64,000 bases of DNA from Amycolatopsis anabasis (GCF_009765355.1 NZ_VTHK01000033.1:1-64000), one strand, 5' to 3'. Counted from the first letter of the stretch, positions 8,001 through 17,079 are shown. Numbers and translations are program-made. The notes: generated from the letters alone by a model not told the origin.

Positions 8001-9758
8001 GGTCAGTGTCTGGTCTTTGGCGCTCCAGGTCTGGCTGGAGACCTTGCCGGTGGCATCGGTCGTGGACAGGGTGCGATCGGCATCGTCGTAGGTGACCTGC
8101 GAAAAGAATCCCGACGCCGGAGTCAGGCCGGCCACGTTGACCTTAGTCGTGCGATTCGCCGCGTCGTAGCCGTAGCTACGCTGAGGACGAGGCTGGCCAG
8201 GTGTCGGCGCCGGGGCCTGGACCGCCGTGGCCTTGGGCTTGCCGGTACCGGTGTCGTAGGTGATCTTGCTGAGGATGTCGGTGTTGCCGCCGCGTGTCGC
8301 GGTGTCGGCCGCGGTCCAGTCGGTGGCGAGGTTGTCGCGCACCGATTCGAGGAGTCCGGCCGCGGTGTAGGCGTAGTCGCTGTTCTCGCTGCCTGGGTCC
8401 TCAATCCGGGCGAGTCTGCCCTGGTTGTACCAGAGCCGGGTTTCGGTGCCGTCCCAGTAGCTGATGCGGCACAGCGTCTGCGCCGGGGGAAGGGCATCCG
8501 ACCCCGCGGGCGGTGTGACCCCGCCGTAGCAGTCATCGCCGGGGCGGTTGTAGTGCAGGACGTGGGAGCGTCTGGACACCGGGTCGTTGATTTCCCGCAG
8601 CCGTGAGGGGTTGCCATCGTAGACGTTCTGCAGCGCCGCCGGCTTACGGCTGTCTAGCGTCGACGACTGGCTCTCGAGCTTGCCATCACCGCGGAAGACG
8701 AACACGACCGCGCCTTCGGTGAGCGTTATCCGTCCATTGGTGTCCACGCCGAGTACACCGTCCTCACCCGGAGGTGGGGTGTAGCTTGAGCCGCCGGTGC
8801 CCTTCTTGGTCCAGGTGTGTTTGGCTCCGGTGGCGTCGGTGAGCACCACGGCCTGGTCGGCGATCTTCGCCTCGGTGTACGTCTCGCCGGTGCCGTCCAG
8901 GTCGGCCGAGAGTGTCCACCCTTGCGGCAGGGCCGGTAGGTCCGAGGTGTAGAGCCAGTCGGCGGGGACGATCTGCGGGGGTACGGTGGTGTTGTCGCTG
9001 GTGCGCACGAACAGCCGCATCTTCGCCGCACCCGTGGCTTCGGCGTTCTCCACCTTGATGGGCACCCGCTGCCCCGCGGCCAGCTTGACGTTGGTGGCTT
9101 GGGTCCAGTTCACGTCACTGGGGGTACCGACGTCATAGACCTTGGTGTTGTTGACCCAGACCACGGCGCCATTGTCATGCGTGCCCGCGAATTCGTAGGT
9201 TCCCGCGACCGGTGCCTGGAAATACCCCTCCCATCGGGTGACGAACCAGTCCGCCGGCAAAGCCGGGGCGAACGGGGAATCATTGCCCCATTCGACATTG
9301 ACCTGCGGCTCGGTGCGGACCAGCACCGGCTGCTGCGCGTCGTTGATCAACCCGTTGTGGGACAGGTCCACAAAATAGGAGGCCTTCAAACCCTTCGACT
9401 CGACCTGCTGGGAGTTGTAGGTGAAGTTCAGCCCCGCCGTGCCGCCAACCGTGACGAAGGTCGGTGACGCCTGTGTGGTCGTGACGTTGCCGTTGGCCAG
9501 GTTCACCGACACCGGCCCCGCCTTGTCCACCGGCGCGGGCCCGTGGTCACCGATGCGCTGGTCGACTTTGAGATGGCCTACCCACGTCGGTTTCGTGGTG
9601 GTGGTCCCGCTGTACGTTGTGGTCTGCCAGGTGTAGGTCATGCCGTCCTGCAGTGCCCCGACCGGTACGGTCCAGGTCGGGGTGTCGAGGCAGCCCGAGT
9701 CGACTATCACGCCTGAATTCGCGTCCGCCCCGGTCGCCACGCGGAAGCAGTACTGCAC
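5013..9758 (-). CDS. RHS/PA14 polymorphic toxin protein, 5'-truncated
   Basis: The coding frame gives 1581 residues from a GTG at 9758, but it stays open upstream to a stop at 9858-9860 without any better start and with no signal peptide. The true N-terminus is therefore probably missing. PA14-like domains lie at about 123-265 (GLKASYFVDL onward) and 643-775 (GLAAAFYDNK onward). Many YD/RHS repeats fill about 450-640 and 800-1420. The core ends with the typical DPDEGGSANDYDYVTGDPIN...DLDG box. The last 155 residues form a variable tail that is rich in Trp/Arg and has hydrophobic stretches (GTIASVLATGACLVPAVGWA). I cannot assign that tail to a known toxin fold. RHS proteins normally form a secreted shell that encloses a toxic C-terminus. 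Confidence 0.8.
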   Translation of the reverse strand: MQYCFRVATGADANSGVIVDSGCLDTPTWTVPVGALQDGMTYTWQTTTYSGTTTTKPTWVGHLKVDQRIGDHGPAPVDKAGPVSVNLANGNVTTTQASPTFVTVGGTAGLNFTYNSQQVESKGLKASYFVDLSHNGLINDAQQPVLVRTEPQVNVEWGNDSPFAPALPADWFVTRWEGYFQAPVAGTYEFAGTHDNGAVVWVNNTKVYDVGTPSDVNWTQATNVKLAAGQRVPIKVENAEATGAAKMRLFVRTSDNTTVPPQIVPADWLYTSDLPALPQGWTLSADLDGTGETYTEAKIADQAVVLTDATGAKHTWTKKGTGGSSYTPPPGEDGVLGVDTNGRITLTEGAVVFVFRGDGKLESQSSTLDSRKPAALQNVYDGNPSRLREINDPVSRRSHVLHYNRPGDDCYGGVTPPAGSDALPPAQTLCRISYWDGTETRLWYNQGRLARIEDPGSENSDYAYTAAGLLESVRDNLATDWTAADTATRGGNTDILSKITYDTGTGKPKATAVQAPAPTPGQPRPQRSYGYDAANRTTKVNVAGLTPASGFFSQVTYDDADRTLSTTDATGKVSSQTWSAKDQTLTSTDAAGRVSTSIYDHADRLTDSYGPAPASCFDGQVPTTACAEKVPHKRSGYDEGINGLAAAFYDNKTLSGAPKVHATGIGTADGTVKSQWEAGNDITPGLSSDAFSLRLTGEIIFPQAGDYSLQTYSDDGVRLWVDDELVIDNWRVGEPAISKGKVHSDKPGHIRKIRVDYYDDGGYAKLDLNWTTPTFKREIVPGSQLRPRYGLSTSNLTSESGGVPDQLSTTQYTQNGLDAAYGLATGTVTGSGAAQTTSRTGFEAPGVGYLRQIDKTMPTGAKTIYERYGEKETRTNPCVVGSRAVNQGGMAKLTTSTTPAAGVARVDEQVYDASGRVLAKSTSGDWICTTYDDRDRVVAVKIPANSTTEERTVTTNYAVGGDPLTTSVSDRFGTITSRVDLLGRTISYTDVHGTRTDTDYDQAGRVSAEKVTPPNPADPPQVTTYTYDDAGRKLTTKLDTTVLATATYDGAGELATAKYANGAALSATGMDPAGRTTSLTWKTSDDKTVTSQVTRTRSGTITDESLAGIDARPDGPNYTYDTAGRLTEAYTTGHRYTYDFTSNAPVACPAGTQTNAGLNTNRVRLLDRTAAGTAETGYCYDAADRILATTGATGITGIRYDNHGNTVEFTSGGSTTYLGWDAANRHLTARTTGADPADVGYVRDATDRITHRRVVQGDTATDVLYSYSGSGDTADLALAGDKKIVTRTIPLPGGALYTARGGNGAAQSTCDMPTIRGDLALTTDSAGKQVGDLRTYTPYGEPLNPAGTVNPDNVPDNQPGQMDYGWLGQHQRPYEHAGALSLVQMGARPYSPLLGRFLSVDPDEGGSANDYDYVTGDPINNTDLDGRCRWSWKFWKKGTCTGDAGRSVGRWAWRNRGTIASVLATGACLVPAVGWASCAAVQAGAYGVRAQQRAANGGGWRKTWRANLGDALLTASTFGLLRIPGYIAKFGRIRPWWQRGGYQRSWLRLRKWQRWTIAGNGTLPAALHGLGCYVLIRGCVF

Positions 9759-9859
9759 CCGGTCACCGTCAGGAAAACACCCGTCTCCTCGGCTGACATC
9801 AAAACCAACAAGACATAACTGGCCGTAGCAACCCCATCGTGACGATGCGGGAGCTCTTC

Positions 9860-10200
9860 ACTCCTACACTTTCACCACGATTACGCCATTGTCGCAGCGC
9901 TGGAAAGCTTCACCGAAGCGCACGGCAAACCTGGCCTCGCTAGCGAAAGCAAGCCATATCGCCAGCGCAAAGGATGTCATCGAGATCTCGGCATACGGAA
10001 GACTGCAACGTGGACACTCGCGCCGCGGCTAGAAAACCTTCCATAACGCATCGAACTGGGCCCCTCCGGGACGCCCGGCAGCAGGCCGCTCCGACTTGAC
10101 TGACGGAGCCTAAACTGGCGCAGGTAATTCGCGTCAAAGTTTTACCCGCGAAGATTAGGTGAAACCCATTGAGAAATCGAAAGATAGTTAAGAGCCTAAA
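9860..10200. other. gene-free stretch with 11-bp direct repeat
   Basis: No credible coding frame is visible here. GAGCCTAAACT occurs at 10106-10116 and again at 10192-10202; the second copy is part of the short palindrome GCCTA-AAC-TAGGC (10194-10206). This is the join between the RHS fragment and the conjugative element remnant, and its base composition is lower in GC than the core genes. Confidence 0.4.
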
Positions 10201-10925
10201 CTAGGCAATGGACCAGGGCTTGGTGGCTCCCGCGTACTGGTCACCGGGATGGCGAAGATCGTCTACTTGGACGGGTTGTCCAAACGTCGGCGAATTGATG
10301 ATCTTGTTATTGCCGACGTGGAGCGCTACGTGTGGATCTTGGTGTTCGGGTTGCCATAGAAGGCGAGGTCTCCGGGGAGAAGTTATTGGCCGTCGGGGAT
10401 ATTCGGGCCGGCGTGGAACTGTGCATGGGCGGTGCGGGGCAGGTGGACACCAGCGGCGGCAAAGGCGGCCTGCGTGAGGCCTGAACAGTCGAACCCAGCA
10501 TCGCTCTGGTCGGGGCCGTTGCCGCCCCACACGTACGGGAGTCCGCGTTGGCCGCAGGCGAAATCGATGGCGGTCATGGCTGTGGGGTTGGGGGCTTGGA
10601 TGTTGTTGCAGTCGCCGGTTCCGTGGGTGGCGCAGGTGGCGCCCCTGTACGGCGCCGACGATGTGGCGGGCTGCTGGTTCGAATTTCGTGTAGCGTTCCG
10701 GGAACCCTGACTTTTGCACTGTTTGCGCGGCTTCGGTGACGCTCATGCTCTGCCAGGTCGGTAGCGCGGTGAGGTGCCGGTAGAACTGCTCACTGCTGTA
10801 GCTGGGGTCCATGATCTGCGCGACGGTTCCTCAGCCCATTGACGGCCGCTGTTGGAACAGGCCAACGCTGTCGCGGTCGCCGTAGTCGAGGTTCTGCAGC
10901 TGGGACTCGGTGATCGCTGTGGTGA
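10201..10925 (-). pseudogene. NlpC/P60 peptidoglycan hydrolase remnant, frameshifted
   Basis: Read leftwards, pieces in different frames give TTAITESQLQNLDYGDRDSV with GLFQQRPSMG, then DPSYSSEQFYRHLTALPTWQ. Next comes the NlpC/P60 catalytic block GLPYVWGGNGPDQ...FDCSGLTQAAF with the Cys of the DCSG motif, and finally HVALHVGNNKIINSPTFG. At least three frameshifts or stops separate these pieces. Enzymes of this kind open the cell wall for actinobacterial conjugation machinery. Its 5' end is fused by deletion to the upstream transfer gene (see 10926-11906), so no functional product is expected. Confidence 0.75.
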
Positions 10926-11906
10926 CGGCGAACGCGCTGGCAATGGCGTGGCCGCGGCCACGCAGGTGCTCGCGCACCCGGGCCCGCTCGGCAGGGGTGA
11001 TGCCCTCGGGCACGAGGGTCGCGACGGCGTAGCGGATGCGGGTCTCGTACTGCGAGCCACGCTGTTTGGTGACGATCACCCGGTCCTGCGCCGAGGTTTC
11101 CAACGCCGTCTGGTGATCTGTCACCGGCTTCTTCGCCGGTGTGCTGGTTCGGTGGGAAGCGGTGTGCGGCGTGATCAGGTCCAGCAGGCGGCCGGCCAGC
11201 GTGATCGAACTGCCCGCCCGCACCCTCCGCGCGGCGCGGCGGGCTGTGCGGACGCGGGCGCCGGTGACCGGGCGGGCCAGGGTCTGCACGACCGCCCGCT
11301 CGTGGGCGGCGAGCCCGACCAGGGCACCCAGCAACGCCCGCACCGGGTCGGTGGGGAAGTCCGCGCGGATCGGCAGGGCCTCGCTGCGGGCCAGCCGCAA
11401 CTCGCCACCTACGCTTTCGATCGTCTTGCCCGCGGGGGTGGTGAGCGGGATGGGTGGCTTGGCCGGGCGGTGCGGGTGTGCGCGCCGGGCCAGGCGGCCT
11501 CGATCGCCCGCTCGGCCATGCCCGGCGGGACGATCCCGGGCAGCCACATCCGCAGCGCGACCCCAGTGTGGGAGAAGACGTACTCCCACGCGATGTGTGG
11601 CTGTCCGTGGATCCGCCGTTTCCAGCCGGGGCGCAGCAGCCCGACCAGGTTGGCGTACAGAGCTGCGGCGCCGTCGGGCCCACGCGGGCATCGGTGGCCA
11701 TCCGGTCGTGACACCGCCGCCACCACCAGCGGCGCCCAATCAGGCTTGCGGTCACGGCGAGGGCCAGGGACGGGCCCGAGGATCGGTCCCCACGAGAGGG
11801 CGAACTCCCGCAGCGCTGCCAGGACCGCGTGTAGCGCGCCACCGGGGTTGCGCAGATAGTCCTGGATCGGAGACGTCAGTGCGGGACCGGTGAGTTGGTG
11901 TGCCAT
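10926..11906 (-). pseudogene. conjugal transfer (T4SS) protein remnant, multiply frameshifted
   Basis: The start is MAHQLTGPALTSPIQDYLRN at an ATG (11906) that overlaps the stop of the upstream gene as TGATG. A membrane-like stretch LALAVTASLIGRRWWWRRC then appears in a second frame. WEYVFSHTGVALRMWLPGIV returns in the first frame, and VGGELRLARSEALPIRADF to GRGHAIASAF follows in a third. These blocks resemble the large transfer protein that follows VirB4-like ATPases in actinobacterial conjugative elements. The gene breaks at GHAIASAF and joins the NlpC/P60 remnant, which shows an internal deletion. The exact T4SS role is uncertain. Confidence 0.6.
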
Positions 11907-12397
11907 CACGGCCTTCTCCTCATGGGAATGGTCGAGAAAGGCGGGGGTTTGCGTTGCGTGCAGACACTTCGCGTGCCGCCCAGCACAACCACCATCCACA
12001 GTGGAAAGATCAACGAGAATTGGGCGGTCTTGTCGTCGTGGTGCGTGCCACCAACGTCGGTGGGCGGGTCGTTGCGGGGGTACCGGCGGCGACGGCGATA
12101 GCGGTCCAGGCTGACTACCTTGGCGGTGGCACCGGTGTGGTCGAGCGTGACCAGGTGCGCATACCCACGACCGGATCGACGGCGGATGGACCGATAACAG
12201 GCGCGGACAATCACCTGCACAGCCCGGTAAACCAGCATGCCGAGAACACAGCCACTCAGGGCAATCACCGCAGCGGCAAGCCAGATCAGCGCCACGTCGG
12301 CGAAAACCTTGGCGTAATCCAGCAAGGTTCCATGGCCCGCGACCTGCAGCGCCGAGCTGACAGAGCCGTGACTGATCGCGACGTCAACCGAGTGCAT
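11906..12397 (-). CDS. small membrane protein of conjugative element
   Basis: From the ATG at 12397 the protein has 163 residues beginning MHSVDVAISHGSVSSALQVA. It has one strong hydrophobic segment (VALIWLAAAVIALSGCVLGM) followed by a basic cytoplasmic tail. A GGGAAC ribosome-binding site lies upstream. It is located between the VirB4-like ATPase and the transfer-gene remnant, with a TGATG overlap to the latter, so it belongs to the conjugation operon. I do not recognise a family. The C-terminal part (residues 110 onward) is unusual in composition and could have been altered by a frameshift. Confidence 0.55.
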   Translation of the reverse strand: MHSVDVAISHGSVSSALQVAGHGTLLDYAKVFADVALIWLAAAVIALSGCVLGMLVYRAVQVIVRACYRSIRRRSGRGYAHLVTLDHTGATAKVVSLDRYRRRRRYPRNDPPTDVGGTHHDDKTAQFSLIFPLWMVVVLGGTRSVCTQRKPPPFSTIPMRRRP

Positions 12398-12455
12398 GAT
12401 GATCGTTCCCTTCTTTGCGTTGGAGCGTGCAACGATTCCGGGGTCAGAGAGGGTT

Positions 12456-14372
12456 TTACGCGGCGCTGTCGAGGTCGACGTGGTCATCGGAGTCTGGATC
12501 GATACGACGATCGGCGTCATCGACCCCGAGATCCACAAACCCTCCGTCGTCTGCGGTAGATTCCTGCTCGAGATATTTAGCAAATTCGGCAGGATCAGTC
12601 GTGATTAACGCATTTTCTTGTGGTGAGGCCAGTGATTGGAAGGCCACGCGCTGAGTGCCGGTCGACAACAGACCTTGGCCTTTGTCCGCGGAAATCAGGA
12701 ATTGCTTTTCGCCCACGGACAGATTGAAGGTCGCGACGACCTCGTCGATGGCCTGCGGCGCCCGGCGTAGCAGGATCTGGGTGGCGGCGTTGGCGACGAT
12801 CGCCTTGCCCAGGTCGGTGCCCAGGACGTCGCCGACATCCTGGGTGGCGATCGTGAGACCCGCCCACTGCTTACGCGAGGCTTTCGCCATCCGATGCAGA
12901 AACCGCGCCCCAGCGGGATCCTGCATCAATAACCACGCCTCGTCGACGGTCACCAGGCGGGGGCGCCGGATCGTCGGGTTGGACACCCGCCGCCACACCG
13001 TGTCCAGGATGAGCAGGGTGCCGATGGGCTTCAGCTCGTCGGCCAGGTCGCGCAGGCTGAACACGGTCAGATGCCCTTCCGGGCGGGTCGTGGTGGGCCC
13101 GGCAAACAGCGCGGAGAACGCGCCCTCGACATACGGATGCAGCCGCGCCCCGAGATCAACAGCAATCCCGTCACCGGTGTCGGCCAGGGTTGCGGCGAGG
13201 TCGGCCAGCAGCGGCGCCGGACGGCTCCAGGACCGGGGGTCGCTGGTGATGCCGGCGCGCTGGTAGGTCGCCATGATCGCCCGGTCCAGCACCGCCCGCT
13301 GCGGCGCGGACAACTCCGCACCGAGCAGCACGCCGATCACGGTGTGCAGGAACAGCGCCCGGCGGGTGAGCGCGTCGCGGGGCGCGGTGCGACGGCCATC
13401 CGGGCGGGTGGCGATGGGCAGGTCGAACGGGTTGACCCGGACGTCCTCGGCGCCAAGGTGGACATACGTTCCACCGACCGCGTCACACAGGCGGCGGTAC
13501 TCGTCCTCCGGGTCGATGATCGCGACCTCGACCCCGCGATACAGCGACCGCAGGGCTTCGAGCTTGACCAGGTAAGACTTACCCGCGCCGGAGCGGCCGA
13601 GGATCACCGAGTTGTAGTTGTCCGCGGCGAACCGGTCCCAGTGCACCAGCCCCTGAGAGCCGACGTTGAACCCGTACAGCACCCCGGACGGGGCGGCCAC
13701 GCTGGTGGGATCCGCCGGGGGCAGATCCGGTGAGGTGAACGGAAACGCCGCCGCCAACGCGCTGGTGTCGAAGGTGCGGCGCATCCCGATCAGGTCCAGC
13801 GCCAGCGGCAGGGTGGACACCCAGCCCTGCAAGGACCGGTAGGTAGTGGGCTGGGCGCCCAGCAGAAGCGACGCGGCCAGCGACCGCACCGCGGCGACTT
13901 CGTCGGCGAGGGCTTCCTCGCTGGCGGCGTGCACGGTCAGATACAGGCCGAGCCGGTAGAGCTTGCCCTCGCCCCGCGCCACCCGGGCCGACAGGTCGTA
14001 AGCGTCCTCGGTGGCAGCCTCCACCATCGGATCCAGCAGGCGGCCTTTCTCGTGGGTGTGGCGGCGCCCGGATTCCAGCTTGGACAGCTGCCGCTTGAGC
14101 CGGTTCGCCGCGGTCACCGGGTCGATCGGCTCCACATGCAAGCTGACGTCGACGCGGCCGGGGTAGGACAGCAGGGGTTGCAGCCAGCCGGGATGTACCT
14201 CGCGGGGATAGCCGGTGATCGCGAACGTCGCGACGAACTCGCCCCCGACTTCCAGATGCCGCGCCGCCACCGACAGCGAATCCGGGGTAAACGCGCTCGC
14301 CCGCCCCATCGGCGCCGCACTCGAGGCAAGCGAGGATTTCCCCCGTCGCCGGCTGCCGCTCGTGCCGGTCAT
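12456..14372 (-). CDS. VirB4-like conjugal transfer ATPase
   Basis: The 638-residue protein has a Walker A motif GRSGAGKS at 259-266 and a Walker B RLVTVDEAW at about 472-480, followed by an ATQDV sensor-like block at about 505. This architecture is that of VirB4/TraE-type ATPases which energise type IV secretion and conjugation. It starts four bases before the PrgI-like gene ends (ATGA), showing an operon. It is the one large gene of the element that appears fully intact. The extreme C-terminus is acidic (DDADRRIDPDSDDHVDLDSA). Confidence 0.85.
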   Translation of the reverse strand: MTGTSGSRRRGKSSLASSAAPMGRASAFTPDSLSVAARHLEVGGEFVATFAITGYPREVHPGWLQPLLSYPGRVDVSLHVEPIDPVTAANRLKRQLSKLESGRRHTHEKGRLLDPMVEAATEDAYDLSARVARGEGKLYRLGLYLTVHAASEEALADEVAAVRSLAASLLLGAQPTTYRSLQGWVSTLPLALDLIGMRRTFDTSALAAAFPFTSPDLPPADPTSVAAPSGVLYGFNVGSQGLVHWDRFAADNYNSVILGRSGAGKSYLVKLEALRSLYRGVEVAIIDPEDEYRRLCDAVGGTYVHLGAEDVRVNPFDLPIATRPDGRRTAPRDALTRRALFLHTVIGVLLGAELSAPQRAVLDRAIMATYQRAGITSDPRSWSRPAPLLADLAATLADTGDGIAVDLGARLHPYVEGAFSALFAGPTTTRPEGHLTVFSLRDLADELKPIGTLLILDTVWRRVSNPTIRRPRLVTVDEAWLLMQDPAGARFLHRMAKASRKQWAGLTIATQDVGDVLGTDLGKAIVANAATQILLRRAPQAIDEVVATFNLSVGEKQFLISADKGQGLLSTGTQRVAFQSLASPQENALITTDPAEFAKYLEQESTADDGGFVDLGVDDADRRIDPDSDDHVDLDSAA

Positions 14373-15531
14373 AGGTCACCGCCTTCCCACTCGTCGACCT
14401 CACTCGGCGTCGGCTCCCGCACCGTCTGGCTGCGTCCGCCCGCCGAGCGAGCCACGCCGATCGGCTCGTCGTCGGCGGGGTCGGCTGCGGTGGTGGTGAT
14501 GACCTCGTCCGCCCCAGCGAGCCCGGCGCTCGGCGGGACCAGCGAGTCGGGGTTGCAGGCCGCGGCGAGCACGGCGGTGGCCTGCCCGGCATCCAGCGGG
14601 GTGACCGCGATCCCGGCGGGAGCGAGCAGTTCGGTGGCCTCGCCCAGGCGCCGCACCAGCCGGGTTTCCGCCGCGCGGCGCGCCCCCTCGGACACCCCGG
14701 GTGTGCGGGCCCGTTCACGACGGGCGCGCAACGTCGCCAGTGGCGAGGCACCGCCAAGCCCGTCGGTCGGACCGCCCACCCGCACCGGTTCGCGCAACAC
14801 CAACAGCACCTGGCGCCGGAGCAGATCGGTGCTACGGCGAAGCTGATCGAGATAGTCGGCATGCTCGCGAGCTGCGGCCTCCAGCATCGGATGCGGCAAC
14901 CCCGGGGCGGCCTGCCGCAACTCGGCGATCTGCCCGGACAGGTCCAACCGTTCGGCCCGCACCAGCACCTGCACCGGTGCGGTCAAACTGTGCAGATACC
15001 GGCCGAAGCTGGCGACCAGGGCTTCCTGCTCGCCGGGGGTGCGCAGGGCGGAGTTCACCGTGGAGGCGACCGCGACCACGGCGACACCATCCACACCGAG
15101 GTCGACCACACCGGCCTCGGTCACCCCCTCAGCCGGCAACCGCAACGCCACCGGGGAAATCCCCGATCCGGGAGCGGTGGCGCCACGGTCGCGGGTGGCG
15201 ACCTGGGCGGTGAGCCACTCCGGTGCCGGACGGACCCCTTCCGGTGCGGCCACCCGATGGCGAGGTTGCAGCCGCTGCCGGATCGCCGCGGCCAACAGCC
15301 GGTCGAGACTGATGCCGTCGCGCTGCCCCAGCGCGAGCACCGCGGCGGTGACCCCGACCGGGACCGCGACATCAGGAACACCGGCAACGGGACCACGCTG
15401 CGGGCGAGCATCCAGCCGCCGTAGAGCACGATCCCGGTCACCACCAGGATCGCGAGCTGGCGCGCGGTGAGACTGGCCAGGACACGGTCCTCACGGTCCA
15501 CGTCAGACGGTATGCGGACGGGCTGCGTCAC
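14369..15531 (-). pseudogene. PrgI-like conjugation membrane protein, one frameshift
   Basis: A GTG start at 15531 follows a strong GAGGAGG site. The first frame reads TQPVRIPSDVDREDRVLAS with a membrane segment ARQLAILVVTGIVLYGGWML. Near 15380 the coding frame shifts, as if one base were lost after the codon pair for Phe-Leu (VPLPVFL). It then continues as AVLALGQRDGISLDRLLAAA to the stop at 14369. PrgI-family proteins precede VirB4-like ATPases in Gram-positive T4SS loci, which fits the order here. Restoring one base would give about 387 residues. The frameshift could be real decay or a sequence error. Confidence 0.7.
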
Positions 15532-15689
15532 TTCGTGTCACCTCCTCGGACAGGCTTGGGTGCGGGTGGGGTGGGGGCGCGGAACGCGACCGGCGGCACG
15601 GACTGCGTGCGCGGGCGGGCGTCCCCGATGCGCGGTTCAGGCTGCGCTGGGCGGAACACCAGTGACACGGGCGGCGGCGACGATGCCGT
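15528..15689 (-). pseudogene. C-terminal fragment of a gene upstream in the conjugation operon
   Basis: A proline-rich tail (PPVSLVFRPAQPEPRIGDAR, then PVAFRAPTPPAPKPVRGGDTK) ends in a TGA that overlaps the PrgI-like GTG start as GTGA. That is the coupling expected of a genuine upstream operon gene. Its 5' part is absent: immediately beyond about 15690 the other strand codes for a truncated methyltransferase. The left boundary is approximate. Function unknown. Confidence 0.45.
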
Positions 15690-16544
15690 GACCGCCCGCG
15701 ATGCCGGGATTGCGGCGCGCTGCGCGACCATCCGCAGATCGGGCTGGAACCGGCCGCCGAGGACTACATCGCCACCCTGCGCGGCGTGTTCGCCGCCGCG
15801 CGCCGGGTACTTGCCCCGCGGGCCACGGTGTGGATCAACCTCGGGGACAGCTACTCCACCAACTCCGACGGCTACTGGTGCACCGAGCCCGGCCAACCCT
15901 GCCAACCGCGCTACCGGCCACCCGCTGGGTTGCCGCACAAGAACCTTGTCGGCATGCCCTGGCGCGTCGCGTTCGCGCTACAGGATGACGGCTGGATTCC
16001 GCGGTCGGCGATCGTCTGGCACAAACCGCACGCCACACCCAGCCCGATCCGGGACCGGCTCGCCACCCGCCACGAGATGATCTTCCTGTTCGTCGCCCAG
16101 CCCGACTACTACTTCGACCTCGACCCGGTCCGCCAGCCCTACACCGGCGACCGTGCCCTTTCCCGCCGGACGCACCGTGGCGGCAGCAGGCCGAACACCG
16201 CCTGCGGCACCTGGCCCCGCACACTCGCGCAAGAGCAGCGTGGGCGCAATCCCGGCAACGTGTGGACCATTCCGCCCGACCGGTCCCGCGCTGGCCACCC
16301 CGCACCGTCCCCGGTGGAGATCCCGCGCCGCTGCATCGCCGCGGGATGCCCGGCCGGTGGACACGTGCTCGACCCGTTCAGCGGCAGCGCCACCACCGGA
16401 ATCGCCGCACGCCAACTCGGCCGCATATTCACCGGCATCGACATCAACCCCGTTTACCACGCTCAGGCCCTTCGGCGGTTACGCCATGAGTTTGGGGACA
16501 AGGGCTGCATCCGACGGGCGGTGGACGAAGGCGAGATCCGGTGA
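15690..16544 (+). pseudogene. DNA methyltransferase (N4/N6), N-terminally truncated
   Basis: The frame enters without a start at DRPRCRDCGALRDHPQIGLE and runs through TVWINLGDSYSTNSDGYW and LVGMPWRVAFALQDDGWI. It ends in the SAM-binding motif HVLDPFSGSATTGIAARQLG. Such amino-methyltransferases of the beta type carry the catalytic DPPY/SPPY motif N-terminal to this, and that part has been lost at the junction. The remaining frame is uninterrupted to the stop at 16544. Internal ATG/GTG codons (for example 15786) could start a shorter product, which would lack the catalytic motif. Loss of self-methylation by the element is inferred. Confidence 0.7.
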
Positions 16545-16681
16545 TCGTGGCTAGGCCCACCCGTTTGGGGCCTCCGTTTCGTGGTGGCCGGCGTTACGCT
16601 TCCGGGCCCGATTGCTGTGGGCGGGTCCTCTGTGAGGGGCGCTTCGATTTCATTGCTCGCGACGAAAGGTCGGTGAACCGC

Positions 16682-17026
16682 ATGACAAACGTCCCAGAGG
16701 AAACTGCTGCGGTCGTTCGCCTGCGTCCGGCATCGTTCACTTCGGCCGCCTTGGACGGATTGACCGCATCCGTGCGCGAGCTTGCTGACGCGGTCCGAGA
16801 GCTGGCCGCCCGCAGCCCCCGAGATCCTGACGCGTTGCTGACGGCTGAACAAGTAGGGGAACTGCTCTCACTGCCACCTCGCACACTCAAAGACCAGGCC
16901 GCGGCAGGGGTTCTTCCACATCGTCGGTTCGGCAAGCACTACCGGTTCAGCCGGGAGGACATCGCTGAGATCGTCCGGCTCACGGGCAGAGCCCCGCGGC
17001 GCCGGGGTGGGCTGCGAGTTGCCTGA
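16682..17026 (+). CDS. excisionase-like helix-turn-helix protein
   Basis: From the ATG at 16682 (AAAGG upstream) the protein has 114 residues. Residues 1-50 are helical and rich in Ala/Arg. Residues about 52-105 form a MerR/excisionase-type helix-turn-helix: ALLTAEQVGELLSLPPRTLK, then GVLPHRRFGKHYRFSREDIA. It sits directly upstream of the integrase, the normal position of an Xis (recombination directionality factor). An alternative role is transcriptional control of the element. Confidence 0.75.
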   Translation: MTNVPEETAAVVRLRPASFTSAALDGLTASVRELADAVRELAARSPRDPDALLTAEQVGELLSLPPRTLKDQAAAGVLPHRRFGKHYRFSREDIAEIVRLTGRAPRRRGGLRVA

Positions 17027-17079
17027 GGACGCCGGGCGAGGGAAGAGAAGGGATTTCCGCCTGGGCGGTTGCATTGAGA

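Noticed and set aside
9940..10137. A 65-residue minus-strand frame in the gap right of the RHS gene
   Set aside because: It has no ribosome-binding site, no recognisable family and mixed composition; it was left unannotated.
14369..15531. Programmed frameshift in the PrgI-like gene
   Set aside because: No slippery heptamer or downstream pseudoknot is apparent, and neighbouring genes of the element carry similar lesions, so decay or a base error is more likely.
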